From Opitutales bacterium (lineage in GTDB: Bacteria > Verrucomicrobiota > Verrucomicrobiia > Opitutales > Intestinicryptomonadaceae): a stretch of 64,000 nucleotides of DNA. A model generated the notes under the pieces. That model did no database searches. It was given only the letters and a program-made list of their open reading frames with translations, and was not told where the DNA came from. Made by a program: the position numbers and the translations under genes. The DNA lies in assembly GCA_015061945.1 (NCBI GenBank), contig SUVP01000005.1, positions 62,001 to 126,000 of the forward strand, in the 5' to 3' direction. This document shows positions 24,707-33,434 of this stretch, piece after piece. Every line of letters starts with the position of its first letter. Position 1 is the stretch's first letter.

Positions 24707-27100
24707 TTATTTCAAGACTTCAATTTTTTTTGGAGTCTTGATTTTTTTTACATACTTGCCGGTCGCAGATTTTTTCCACGAAACTTTTATGTCGCCTTGT
24801 GGAGTTGGGTATGTAATATCTACAAAATCTTCAAAGAAATTTGGGTTGATTGAAATCTTTTTCCATGCAGGTGCTTCTTGTTTTACTCCACCCAAGATTC
24901 TTGGCAACATAAATGATGGGTGTGCACTCCATGCGTGAGAATGCGATGTTCCCTTTCTTGTCGAGTTGGCATAATCTTCAAATGTTGTGCCATACTCTGC
25001 AAATGGTTTCCAATTTTTCTTTATGAAGTTGTAGACTTCTTTTGCTTGCCCGTTATCGACCATACATTGCATAAGATACACAACCCAAAATGCAGAAGGT
25101 GTTGCCTTGAAAGTTTTTTCTTCTCGCAAGAATGGAAGCAAGATTTTCTCTTTTGCTTTTTCAAAATTAAATCCGTTTAAATTTGTCATTTTTGCGAGAA
25201 CTTGTGCGTGGATAGGTGTTTCTGGATTTGGTTTGCCATTCGCCATAATCCCGTCAGATACAAGACCATCAATTAGTAAATTTTTCTCGATTGCGTTGCG
25301 GATTTTTTTCTCCTTTTCGGCATACATTTTTGCGTCTGATTCAATTCCATTATCGGCACACAACTTTTGCATTTTTGATAAGGCTTCTAACAGCCAAAGA
25401 TTGAGTACAGAAGGTTGATATTGCTTTTGTAGATTGGTCCAGTCGAGAAAAAGCCAGTAGCGAGAGTCTGCATTTACAAGCCCAGTTTTTGAATCAGTAT
25501 TAGCATCGAAATATGCGAGAATCGACTTCACTGTATTGCGATTGTTTAGGTATACATCAATTTCTCCTGTTTGCCAATAATAGTCCCAAAGTGTCAGTAT
25601 CCAAACGAGCGAAAAATCGGGCAAGATACAGTGGTGTGCCATTGTTGGAGCATGTCCGTAGGTCAAGCCATTTGGTGTTTTTTGCATAGCTATTGAGCGT
25701 ATACCACGCCGTAACAGTCGAGCATCGCCAGAAATGAAAAATGTATTCCATGATTGAACTCGAGCATCTCCCCACCACTGTGCTTGCTCACGGTATGGCG
25801 TATCGACATACGCATCGAGAGCACATATTTTTTGCGTTTGTTTGCACGCTTGCCAAATATCGTTTACTAATTTATTTGATGTTTTGAATTTTCCTTTATC
25901 ACCCAGTGGGTATGCACTCCACATTATTGTTGGTGTAATTTTCAAATCGGAGCGAGGGTTATTTCTCACACGAATCGTCATATATCGGAAAGCAGACAAC
26001 TGAAAAAATTGGTGTTCCTGATTGCCTTCTCGACAAATTAAGCGATGTGCAAGGCGTAAATTATTTGCGGAGCGATCAAAACCAGTGCCGTCTTTTGCCA
26101 ATTCCGTGAGATGTATATCGACTATTTCTCCACCTTTTGCATCTTCGATTTTTAATATAGGGAACCCTACAAGCATTTTGCCGAAATCAAAGAGAAAATT
26201 TTTGAACTCTCCTTTGGGGGATGCGTTTGCAGTAGCAATAGTCTTTTCTTGATTTACAAATTGCGTTTTAAGATTTTCCTTCGCGAATAAATCTACGACA
26301 TCTCGAATTCGATAATCTTCGCTTATGGTCTTACCAATGCCTATCGCGACAAGATTTTTGGGAGTTAGCGAATATACTTCTGGCATAGGAATCATTCTCG
26401 ATTCAAATGTATAATAAGGCATCGCATTATAAATCAAAGTGCGTGGTTTTTTCCAATTTGAATCGTCAAAATCTGGTTGAGTCCATGCTGGGTTTTCGAT
26501 ACGCAAGTCTATATGCTCTTGATTATTCATTTGGCTTGAAAGCATAATTGTGTCTCTATCGCACCCAACTTGACGCAACGTTTTTGTTGATTTTGACGAC
26601 ACAATAGTTTCCCCATTGCCTAAATCTAATGCGTAGAGTAATCCGGCATAACCTTGCGAAAGATATGAATATGTGCTACGTCCTGCATTATATATTCTAA
26701 CTGCAATTAGATTCTTCCCTGGCTTGAGATATTTTGCGATATCTATTTCATCAAATGGTTGCGATTGTTGGTAGCCCCGTGCAGGACCATTTGCTATAAA
26801 TTTTCCATTCACATAAAGTCGATATGATTGGTCGGCAGTTATATAGAGTGGGGCAGTTGTGGGTACTTTTGAAATATCGAATGAGTGTCGGAACTTCGCA
26901 TATAAATTTACAATGTCGTAAGAGTGTCCACCCTCGTTAGTGGGAGTGCTGGGCATAATCCATTTGGCTTGTTTTAATGGTGCAGGTACATTTGCCCATA
27001 ATGTTGGCGAATCAACATTATTATTTGTTTGTGCGTTAAGTTGAGATACGTTTAAAAGGAGTAGAAATATCGTGCAAATATATTGAAAGTACTTTTTCAT
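24707..27100 (-). CDS. Secreted alpha-L-rhamnosidase-like glycoside hydrolase (GH78)
   Basis: A 797-residue protein with a signal peptide (IFLLLLNVSQLNA). Its N-terminal part has a carbohydrate-binding beta domain (ITADQSYRLYVNGKFIANGPARG, then IAKYLKPGKN), typical of GH78 enzymes. The (alpha/alpha)6 catalytic domain carries DTPYREQAQWWGDARVQ (about residues 432-448), the GH78 region with the general acid, and later SRYWLFLDW. A C-terminal beta domain ends in basic residues. GH78 enzymes remove terminal alpha-L-rhamnose from plant or bacterial glycans. The related GH106 is excluded by these motifs. It is secreted, single and on the minus strand, ending 17 bases from cysK. Confidence 0.85.
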   Translation of the reverse strand: MKKYFQYICTIFLLLLNVSQLNAQTNNNVDSPTLWANVPAPLKQAKWIMPSTPTNEGGHSYDIVNLYAKFRHSFDISKVPTTAPLYITADQSYRLYVNGKFIANGPARGYQQSQPFDEIDIAKYLKPGKNLIAVRIYNAGRSTYSYLSQGYAGLLYALDLGNGETIVSSKSTKTLRQVGCDRDTIMLSSQMNNQEHIDLRIENPAWTQPDFDDSNWKKPRTLIYNAMPYYTFESRMIPMPEVYSLTPKNLVAIGIGKTISEDYRIRDVVDLFAKENLKTQFVNQEKTIATANASPKGEFKNFLFDFGKMLVGFPILKIEDAKGGEIVDIHLTELAKDGTGFDRSANNLRLAHRLICREGNQEHQFFQLSAFRYMTIRVRNNPRSDLKITPTIMWSAYPLGDKGKFKTSNKLVNDIWQACKQTQKICALDAYVDTPYREQAQWWGDARVQSWNTFFISGDARLLRRGIRSIAMQKTPNGLTYGHAPTMAHHCILPDFSLVWILTLWDYYWQTGEIDVYLNNRNTVKSILAYFDANTDSKTGLVNADSRYWLFLDWTNLQKQYQPSVLNLWLLEALSKMQKLCADNGIESDAKMYAEKEKKIRNAIEKNLLIDGLVSDGIMANGKPNPETPIHAQVLAKMTNLNGFNFEKAKEKILLPFLREEKTFKATPSAFWVVYLMQCMVDNGQAKEVYNFIKKNWKPFAEYGTTFEDYANSTRKGTSHSHAWSAHPSFMLPRILGGVKQEAPAWKKISINPNFFEDFVDITYPTPQGDIKVSWKKSATGKYVKKIKTPKKIEVLK

Positions 27101-27182
27101 TTCTTTGTTTTATTTGATATTCAGTTGTTATCAAGATAAAATGTGTTTGACATCTTTCCCCTTAAGAAAAATCATTTAAACA

Positions 27183-28286
27183 ATGGCAACTAAAGCGACA
27201 TATTTTATCACCGCCGATGACGATTTTATCGCAGCGAATCGTGCAAGGGAAATTTTTGAAGAACTTTCCGCTGACGTCTTTGACGATATGTCAAAAGAAA
27301 TTATCGACGGTACAGTCGCCAAAGTTGATGATGCCGTTAAGGCTTGTGCGGACGCTATTGAAGGTGCGGCGACACTCTCGATGTTCGGTGGTAAAAAAGT
27401 CATTTGGCTTAAAGGTGTAAATTTTATCGGTTCAACAGGAGCAGGGAAATCGGAAAGCGTAAAAGAGGCGTTGCAAAAACTTTATGAGTTTCTCGAAAAG
27501 CTCGATTCCGAAACTGCAAACGTTGTTATAAGTGCATACCCTGTCGACCGACGCCATCCGTTTTTCAAAAAGATTCAATCTGTCGCCGAATGTGAGGATT
27601 ACAAAAGCAAAGACCCAACATCTGCTTGTGTAGATTTAATCGCACGCGAAAGCCGTATCAAAAAAATTGCAATCGATTCTGATGCAATCCAAACGCTTGC
27701 GTCAATCGTGGCAGGTAATCCACGTATGGCTATATCGGAGCTTGAAAAGTTGGCTATCTATACAAATGGCGAACGTGAAATTTCCGAACAAGATGTTATA
27801 GATATGGTGCCTATCTTTGGTGAAGGCGACTTCTTCGATATATCAAACGCATTTTATTCAGGCGATTTAGATACAGCTCTCAACGCACTGAAACGATACT
27901 TCTTTGCAAACAGAAAAGCATCGGCTCGCCCAATTATTGCTACTTTGCAAAAGCAAAATTCTATACTTATTCAAATCCGTTCGCTAATGGATGGTGGTGT
28001 GCTTTCAAAATCGTACACGACAAAAGATGCAGTGGAATCGGCTTCTGCCCAATTTGCCGATGTTTTTGAAGGTGCAGAGGATAAGAGTTCTTACAACGTG
28101 TTCTCGCAAAACTCGTGGTATGTTGGTTCTAAATTAGCACCTATTGCATCAAAAACTTCGCTAAAAAAACTTATCGATATTCAACTAAATCTTACAAAAG
28201 CATTCCAAGACCTTATGATTCGAGATTCTGACGAACAAGTTATGCGAGACTTCTTTGTCTTATCGATGTCTGGAAATTTGAGTTAG
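27183..28286 (+). CDS. holA: DNA polymerase III subunit delta
   Basis: A 367-residue protein of the DnaX-like HolA family: a Rossmann-like start (YFITADDDFIAANRAREIF), a region where SMFGGKKVIWLKG matches the family's conserved segment, then the helical domains with MAISELEKLAIYTNGE and the collar region (IIATLQKQNSILIQIR). Delta opens the beta clamp in the clamp-loader complex. A GAGKSE stretch at about residue 83 looks like a P-loop, but delta subunits do not hydrolyse ATP and the surrounding pattern does not fit Walker A, so I regard it as accidental. A strong bidirectional terminator follows. Confidence 0.9.
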   Translation: MATKATYFITADDDFIAANRAREIFEELSADVFDDMSKEIIDGTVAKVDDAVKACADAIEGAATLSMFGGKKVIWLKGVNFIGSTGAGKSESVKEALQKLYEFLEKLDSETANVVISAYPVDRRHPFFKKIQSVAECEDYKSKDPTSACVDLIARESRIKKIAIDSDAIQTLASIVAGNPRMAISELEKLAIYTNGEREISEQDVIDMVPIFGEGDFFDISNAFYSGDLDTALNALKRYFFANRKASARPIIATLQKQNSILIQIRSLMDGGVLSKSYTTKDAVESASAQFADVFEGAEDKSSYNVFSQNSWYVGSKLAPIASKTSLKKLIDIQLNLTKAFQDLMIRDSDEQVMRDFFVLSMSGNLS

Positions 28287-28302
28287 TCGCCTACATTTAT
28301 CA

Positions 28303-28341
28303 CAAAAAAACTCTCCAACAAAAAGGTTGGAGAGTTTTTTA
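28303..28341. terminator. Bidirectional Rho-independent terminator
   Basis: AAACTCTCCAAC/GTTGGAGAGTTT with A and T tracts on both sides. It serves holA on the plus strand and the rpsP-trmD-rplS operon on the minus strand. Confidence 0.88.
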
Positions 28342-28345
28342 TATA

Positions 28346-28467
28346 TTCGGCAAGCCGAAAACAACAGGCGAAATTACTTGATAGCGAGCAGAATCGTTTT
28401 GCTATCAATTTATGCCCTCAAGACCTATGTGCCAATAGTGTATGGCACAGCTCTTGAGATAATCGCC
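28346..28467 (-). ncRNA. Structured 3' UTR or RNA element: three-way junction downstream of rplS
   Basis: Between the rplS stop and the operon terminator the sequence can fold into a compact RNA. The closing stem is 28367-28371 with 28463-28467 (GGCGA/TCGCC) plus 28374-28376 with 28460-28462. Arm 1 is CTCAAGA/TCTTGAG then TGTGCCA/TGGCACA with an 8-base loop. Arm 2 is TTGATAGC/GCTATCAA with a 15-base loop. A further hairpin TTCGGC-AA-GCCGAA lies at 28346-28359. All listed stems are perfectly paired. I place it on the minus strand because rplS transcription would read through it; a plus-strand RNA lacks a visible promoter. I do not recognise it as a known class (not SRP RNA, 6S, tmRNA or a purine/TPP riboswitch). 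Confidence 0.5.
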
Positions 28468-28479
28468 CATAGAAATAAA

Positions 28480-28836
28480 CTATGCGAGGCGAGCTTCTTT
28501 AACCTTTGTAGCTTCTTTACCAACGCGGTCGCGGAGGTAGTAGAGGCGTGCACGCATAGGTACAGATTCGCGGTCAACTTCGATTTTTGCGATGTTTGGC
28601 GAGTTAACTGGGAATACACGTTCTACACCTTCGCCATAAGAGATACGGCGTACTGTGAAAGTTTCGTGGATACCGCTACCCTTGCGAGCAATAACGATAC
28701 CTGCGAAAATTTGGATACGTTCCTTATCACCTTCGCGAACTTTTGTGAATACCTTAACACCGTCGCCAACTTTGAATTTGACTGTATCGGTCTTGATTTG
28801 GTCTTTTGTTATTTCTTTCAACAAGTCTTGGTTCAT
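28480..28836 (-). CDS. rplS: 50S ribosomal protein L19
   Basis: A 118-residue protein with the L19 signatures: [22 protein letters not shown], then [15 protein letters not shown], the [17 protein letters not shown] segment and the C-terminal [13 protein letters not shown]. It is a structural protein near the 30S-50S interface. Start ATG 14 bases after the trmD stop with AAAGGAT ahead of it. Last gene of the rpsP-trmD-rplS operon. Its 3' UTR folds into the RNA structure described at 28346-28467. The rimM gene usually found in this operon is missing here. Confidence 0.97.
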   Translation of the reverse strand: MNQDLLKEITKDQIKTDTVKFKVGDGVKVFTKVREGDKERIQIFAGIVIARKGSGIHETFTVRRISYGEGVERVFPVNSPNIAKIEVDRESVPMRARLYYLRDRVGKEATKVKEARLA

Positions 28837-28850
28837 TGTTTTATCCTTTT

Positions 28851-29531
28851 CTATTTTAAAATATCCTGTCTGCGTTCTTTAGTTTTTATGATTTGTTGTT
28901 CTCTACGCCATTCTGCAATTTTCTTATGGTCTCCCGACATCAACACTTCAGGAACTTTCATACCCCTAAAATCCGCTGGACGCGTATATTGTGGGAAAGC
29001 CAAGAGGTTGTCGTTGAAAGAGTCGTACGTCAAGGAATTTTCTTCGCCGAGTACGCCTTTGACGTATCGTGCGGTTGCGTCGGCTATCACAGCGGCGGGG
29101 AGTGTTCCATTTGTGAGAACGTAATCTCCTATTGAAATTTCCCTATCGATGAGACAATCGCGAACACGTTGGTCAATTCCTTCGTAATGTCCACTCAAGA
29201 TTATTAGATGTCCTGCTTTTGAAAATTCTTCCGCATGTTGTGGGGAGAATTTTTCTCCGTCGGGGCACATATATATTCTTGTGCAGTTTGGCGTTTGGAG
29301 TTCTTCTATTGCAGAGAATATAGGTTCGGGCTTCATCAACATTCCTGGACCACCTCCAAACGGGCGATCATCGGTTATCTTATGTTTTGAAGTTGCCCAG
29401 TTGCGAATATCGTGAACATTGAGTTCTAATATACCAGCTTCTTGGGCTCTGCCGAGCATACTTTCATTAAGAAACCCCTCAAGCATTTTTGGGAAAAGTG
29501 TCAGGAAATCTATTTTTAAGTGCTCTGCCAT
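28851..29531 (-). CDS. trmD: tRNA (guanine-N1)-methyltransferase
   Basis: A 226-residue SPOUT-class methyltransferase: [19 protein letters not shown] at the start, [15 protein letters not shown], then the trefoil-knot SAM-binding segments [11 protein letters not shown] and [10 protein letters not shown], and [10 protein letters not shown] near the end. TrmD methylates G37 next to the anticodon and prevents frameshifting. It lies between rpsP (69 bases upstream) and rplS (14 bases downstream), the classic order except that rimM is absent. Confidence 0.97.
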   Translation of the reverse strand: MAEHLKIDFLTLFPKMLEGFLNESMLGRAQEAGILELNVHDIRNWATSKHKITDDRPFGGGPGMLMKPEPIFSAIEELQTPNCTRIYMCPDGEKFSPQHAEEFSKAGHLIILSGHYEGIDQRVRDCLIDREISIGDYVLTNGTLPAAVIADATARYVKGVLGEENSLTYDSFNDNLLAFPQYTRPADFRGMKVPEVLMSGDHKKIAEWRREQQIIKTKERRQDILK

Positions 29532-29599
29532 ATTCTCGGGAAAAAAGCCTTCTGACTTAAGTTAGTCTTTGGGCGGTTGAACAAAGAACGCAATCGGTC

Positions 29600-29854
29600 T
29601 TATTTAGATGCCTTGCGTGCCTTTTTGATAACTGTCTTTGCAGTGTCGCTCGGAAGTGCACCAACGCTGAGCCAGTAATCTACGCGTTCGAGGTTTACTT
29701 GTGTTTCAACGTCTTTACCGCGTGGCTTTGGGTTGTAAAGCCCGAGGTTTTCGACAAATTTACCATTTCGGCGTGATGAACTTTCAGCAACAACCATACG
29801 GTACATTGGGTTATGTACTGAACCGTGTCTTTGTAATCTTATTCTAAGTGCCAT
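29600..29854 (-). CDS. rpsP: 30S ribosomal protein S16
   Basis: Starting at the ATG at 29854 (MALRIRLQRHG) gives the usual 84 residues; the ORF-track start adds 13 unrelated residues. The signature ALRIRLQRHGSVHNPMYR is followed by VVAESSSRRNGKFVENLGLYNP and DYWLSVGALPSDTA. S16 is a primary assembly protein of the 30S subunit. First gene of the operon with trmD and rplS. No Shine-Dalgarno sequence is obvious; an A-rich stretch precedes the ATG. Confidence 0.96.
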   Translation of the reverse strand: MALRIRLQRHGSVHNPMYRMVVAESSSRRNGKFVENLGLYNPKPRGKDVETQVNLERVDYWLSVGALPSDTAKTVIKKARKASK

Positions 29855-30064
29855 AATTGTTATTTTTGAATTTTTGAAAGCATCACATTTCAACGTAAAA
29901 ATTTTTTTTGTAAAGCTTATTTTTCATCTTTTTTATTATTATTTTATGAAAAAACCCATCTCTGAAATTTTGACGCTTTTTTGTGGCTATTTTTTAATCA
30001 ATTTTTGCAAGCTTTCTGATGACAGAAGAACTTTATTTTTAGATAAAAACGAACAATATAACGA

Positions 30065-30098
30065 TTGACCAGCTTGTATATATTTTGTAAGGTACGAC
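30065..30098 (+). promoter_or_regulatory. Possible -35 element close to the start of the 1,096-aa hydrolase
   Basis: TTGACC at 30065-30070 lies 35 bases before the ATG. No convincing -10 is seen (TAAGGT at 17 bases or TACGAC at 22). Position resembles the promoters at 7492, 9058 and 59671. The rest of 29855-30064 shows only AT-rich sequence and a small hairpin (TTCTG-ATGA-CAGAA). Confidence 0.25.
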
Positions 30099-30099
30099 T

Positions 30100-33000
30100 A
30101 TGAAAAAATTTTTATTTTTTATATTTTTTTTGAGTACATCGTATCTATTTTCGCAAAGTTTTGGCGAATTTAAAATGCTCGATAAGGGGGTAATTGAATA
30201 TAACTCGCGATATTTTCAGACAGAGTTTGTTGGCGAATATCAACAAAGTGCGTTGAAATCGCCAATAGTAAAAGCCGACAAAAAGAACTATTCTATCGCA
30301 GGCGATTTTATTGTAAAACGCAAGAGTGGGTCGGTTGCGGTTGATATGGGTGGAACTGAAATCAAAGGCGGAGTTGTATCGGCATCAAAGCCTGTATTTA
30401 AGTTTACGCAAAATGTAAAGCGAATCGCTGGCGGTGTCGAATTAAAGGCGTCAATGCAATCAACTGTTCCGAATAAAGATGCTATGGCATTTGTTTTTTA
30501 TATGCCAGCGTGGCTCTACAAAGATCGTATTTGGATTGACGACAAACAGGTAAAAAACATATCTGCCCAAAGACAAGATTTTCTTGCACGAGATATACGA
30601 GTGGTTTCACCCAACAAAGTATTGACAATAAAAGGCAACTTCAAGTGTTCGGTGAGACTTTCGTCGTGGTGTCCACAAGGTGCACCAAACAATATACGCA
30701 TTTGCATAGAATATTTAAAGCAGTCTGATAATCTCTATACGCTCGATTTAAAACTTAAGTGTGCACCAACTTATTTGGGATTGTCGTGGCTTGGCGAAAA
30801 TCGTCCAGACTTGCAACCACTCAATTTGCCATTGCCCGTTGCGAGAAACAATTTTGTCTGCGTGAATTATGAGATAAAAAAGGACGCTGTCGGTTTAGTT
30901 ATCGGTGCTGGAAAAACGTCGAGCTCGCACGGCACAAAGACATCTCCAAAATATCTACATATTTTAAACGCATTTGAAAGTTTCCCAGAAGGAACTGACG
31001 TTGTTGGGAAAGTTATTGTAAATTATACCAAGGGAAGACCAGATATTTTTGAAATCAAAAAGTCGGATACTGGACAAATCAATGCTGTGAAAAATTCCCC
31101 GAATGCCACACTTGCATGGAGAAATAATTGGAAAGGTAAACCAGTTGCGTTGTTCACAACCGAACTTAAACTTCGTCGTGAACCTATCAAAAATATCGAG
31201 TACGAAAACAAGACAAATTCAAATTGGAAAATTGCTGGCGTGTCGTTTTCGGCAAACAAAGTTGGTGTGATTGAAAATGGCGAATTTTATATCACACCCA
31301 GCGATACTTATCAGCCGATAGTTTTTAAACGTCCGGCTATATCAGGTTCGGCATTGGATATGTCGAATTTGCTCGATGCTCCGGCGGGAAAGTATGGTCG
31401 TGTAAAAGTTAAGGACGGATATTTTGTTTTTGAAAAAACAGGCAAACGTGTCCGTTTTTACGGAACAAATACTTGTGGTAGTGCAAATATTCCGTCAAAA
31501 GAAGAAGCTGTTGCAATGGCAGAACAGTTCGCAAAAATGGGCTTTAATGTTTGGCGTATCCACCATTACGACGCTATCGTTACCACAAAGAAAAATGGCG
31601 ATTCCGCAGAGCTCGATTCAGAAGCGATGGATAAATACGATTTCCTTTTTAATGAGATGAAAAAGCGTGGAATCTATATCACAACCGACTTCTATACAAC
31701 TCGCAAACTTCTTCCACACGAGTACGACGACATAAATTACAAAGGCGATAATATGAAGTTTGTCTTTGCGGCGTCAGATAAAGGTCTGCAGAATTTACAG
31801 CGTTTTATTTCCAACTTTTTAAATCACGTTAACAAATATACAGGTGTTGCATATAAAGATGAGCCAGCATTGTTCTCGGTTGTTGTTCGCAATGAATCGT
31901 CATACATCGGTATGAATAATTTTATGTTGCGTACTCCTATGGAAAGAGAAGCTATGCAACCAAAATACGAAAAGTGGTTGAAATCAAACAGAGAAAAATG
32001 GAAGAAGTATGAGGGCGAGTATCTCTACCAAATGTTTATGCTCGATTGTTATGACGAAACTCATTCAAAGTTGATGAAAACAATCCGCAGTATCGCACCC
32101 GATTTACTCGTGTCCGACCAAAATCACTGGAACGGATTTATGACAAAAGCAATGTCGTCGTCATACGATTTTGCCTCGCAAAATTCTTACTTCGGACACC
32201 CACATTATATAGAATATAGATATAATTTGCCGATGCATATCCGTAGCGATTCACCAATTAAAGATTATGCTGGAAGCACCGTAAAAGCTTTTGATGCTGG
32301 GATATTCAGCAAGCCACTTATCATCACTGAATGGAATTATATGAGTCCTAATCCTCACGCTTGCCAAGGGGCATTTCTTGTCGGGGCGTATGGTGCGTTG
32401 AACGAAGTTGGCGGATTATGTTATTTTGCATACGCACATAACAAAGACGTGATTTTAGAGCCAAAAATTATGGGTGGTTTCGATTTTGCAAGTAATCCGA
32501 TTTTAACACTCTCGCATTGCGGTGCAGTTCAAATGTATTTACGCGAAGACATTAAGCCAGCGTCAATATCATTCCCGATTCCACTTCTGACAAATTTCTT
32601 CCGCAATGGTTCTATGTATGGTTGGCGGTATTCCATATCCTCTTACACAAAACTTGGGCTTGTCGGCAGGATTGGACACGTTTTGGCAGACAATATTAAC
32701 GATATAAAATTGCCTCAAAACGCATCGGCTGTGATGTTTTCTGAAAAAGCGTGGAATGGTGCAAACTTTGGAAAATTGCCAACATATAATTTAGTTGCAG
32801 ACCTTTGGAACCCATCTCAACATTTGCCAGAAATCGCAAAACAAAAAAATTTGGATAAGGGTAAAATCGACTTGGAAAACGAACGCTATACAAGTTCGAC
32901 AGGCGAGATTGTCCTCGATGTAAAAAATGATTGTTGGCAAGCCGTTTCTCCAAAGACCGAAGCATTTATCCTTTGCGAAGGGCAACGTTTGAAAGGTGAT

Positions 33001-33390
33001 TTTACAATCGTAAAATCTAAACTTTCAAAAGCGACTGTTCTTGTTTCGTCAAAAGATGGTGCCGATTTAAAGAATAGTAAACGCATCCTAATTTTGCATC
33101 TGACCGACGTTATGAATTCAGAACAGAAGTTTGCAAACGCTGAAATGGACGTAGTTTTAAAGTGGGGTAGAAGTATTAAAGATGCCCCGACACTTGTGCG
33201 AGCTGGGAAAATCCAGTTGATTTTAAATTCATCGCTTGAGGGCTATAAACTTTACGCACTCGAAACAAATGGTGCTCGACTTTTTGAAGTGCCGATTCGC
33301 CCGTATGCACGCGGTAAAGCGAGCATCTTGAATTTGTCGGTGCATAATAAACAAGGTAGCGTGATGGCGTACGAACTCGTCAAAGAGTAA
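30100..33390 (+). CDS. Very large secreted glycoside hydrolase, clan GH-A (GH5-like TIM barrel)
   Basis: A 1,096-residue protein with a signal peptide (FIFFLSTSYLFS). About 420 residues of beta-sandwich-like N-terminal modules are followed by LDAPAGKYGRVKVKDGYFVFE and VRFYGTN, then a TIM barrel containing KMGFNVWRIHHYDA, the candidate acid/base in RNESS (Glu599) and the candidate nucleophile in ITEWNYMSPN (Glu744). The C-terminal beta domain is about 240 residues. It is a paralogue of the protein at 16021, sharing the junction motif, LNHVN(P/K)YTG(L/V)A(W/Y)KD and the catalytic context. Substrate unknown. A terminator follows and separates it from the convergent GH5 gene. Confidence 0.78.
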   Translation: MKKFLFFIFFLSTSYLFSQSFGEFKMLDKGVIEYNSRYFQTEFVGEYQQSALKSPIVKADKKNYSIAGDFIVKRKSGSVAVDMGGTEIKGGVVSASKPVFKFTQNVKRIAGGVELKASMQSTVPNKDAMAFVFYMPAWLYKDRIWIDDKQVKNISAQRQDFLARDIRVVSPNKVLTIKGNFKCSVRLSSWCPQGAPNNIRICIEYLKQSDNLYTLDLKLKCAPTYLGLSWLGENRPDLQPLNLPLPVARNNFVCVNYEIKKDAVGLVIGAGKTSSSHGTKTSPKYLHILNAFESFPEGTDVVGKVIVNYTKGRPDIFEIKKSDTGQINAVKNSPNATLAWRNNWKGKPVALFTTELKLRREPIKNIEYENKTNSNWKIAGVSFSANKVGVIENGEFYITPSDTYQPIVFKRPAISGSALDMSNLLDAPAGKYGRVKVKDGYFVFEKTGKRVRFYGTNTCGSANIPSKEEAVAMAEQFAKMGFNVWRIHHYDAIVTTKKNGDSAELDSEAMDKYDFLFNEMKKRGIYITTDFYTTRKLLPHEYDDINYKGDNMKFVFAASDKGLQNLQRFISNFLNHVNKYTGVAYKDEPALFSVVVRNESSYIGMNNFMLRTPMEREAMQPKYEKWLKSNREKWKKYEGEYLYQMFMLDCYDETHSKLMKTIRSIAPDLLVSDQNHWNGFMTKAMSSSYDFASQNSYFGHPHYIEYRYNLPMHIRSDSPIKDYAGSTVKAFDAGIFSKPLIITEWNYMSPNPHACQGAFLVGAYGALNEVGGLCYFAYAHNKDVILEPKIMGGFDFASNPILTLSHCGAVQMYLREDIKPASISFPIPLLTNFFRNGSMYGWRYSISSYTKLGLVGRIGHVLADNINDIKLPQNASAVMFSEKAWNGANFGKLPTYNLVADLWNPSQHLPEIAKQKNLDKGKIDLENERYTSSTGEIVLDVKNDCWQAVSPKTEAFILCEGQRLKGDFTIVKSKLSKATVLVSSKDGADLKNSKRILILHLTDVMNSEQKFANAEMDVVLKWGRSIKDAPTLVRAGKIQLILNSSLEGYKLYALETNGARLFEVPIRPYARGKASILNLSVHNKQGSVMAYELVKE

Positions 33391-33394
33391 AATA

Positions 33395-33427
33395 AAAAAC
33401 AATCCCACTTTTGTAGTGGGATTGTTT
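33395..33427. terminator. Bidirectional Rho-independent terminator
   Basis: AACAATCCCACT/AGTGGGATTGTT with a small loop lies between two convergent glycoside hydrolase genes. Confidence 0.85.
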
Positions 33428-33434
33428 GCAATGT

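Noticed and set aside
27426-27450. P-loop-like GAGKSE in the HolA protein
   Set aside because: The surrounding residues do not form a Walker A strand-loop-helix and delta subunits do not bind ATP. Treated as coincidence.
28346-28467. The rplS-downstream structure as a known RNA (purine or TPP riboswitch, SRP RNA, tRNA)
   Set aside because: Stem order, loop lengths and core sequences do not match any of these. Left as an unclassified structure.
29874-30068. 64-aa plus-strand ORF between rpsP and the large hydrolase
   Set aside because: Lys/Phe-rich translation of very AT-rich spacer, no ribosome-binding site, no recognisable pattern. A 40-aa version from the ATG at 29946 is no better.
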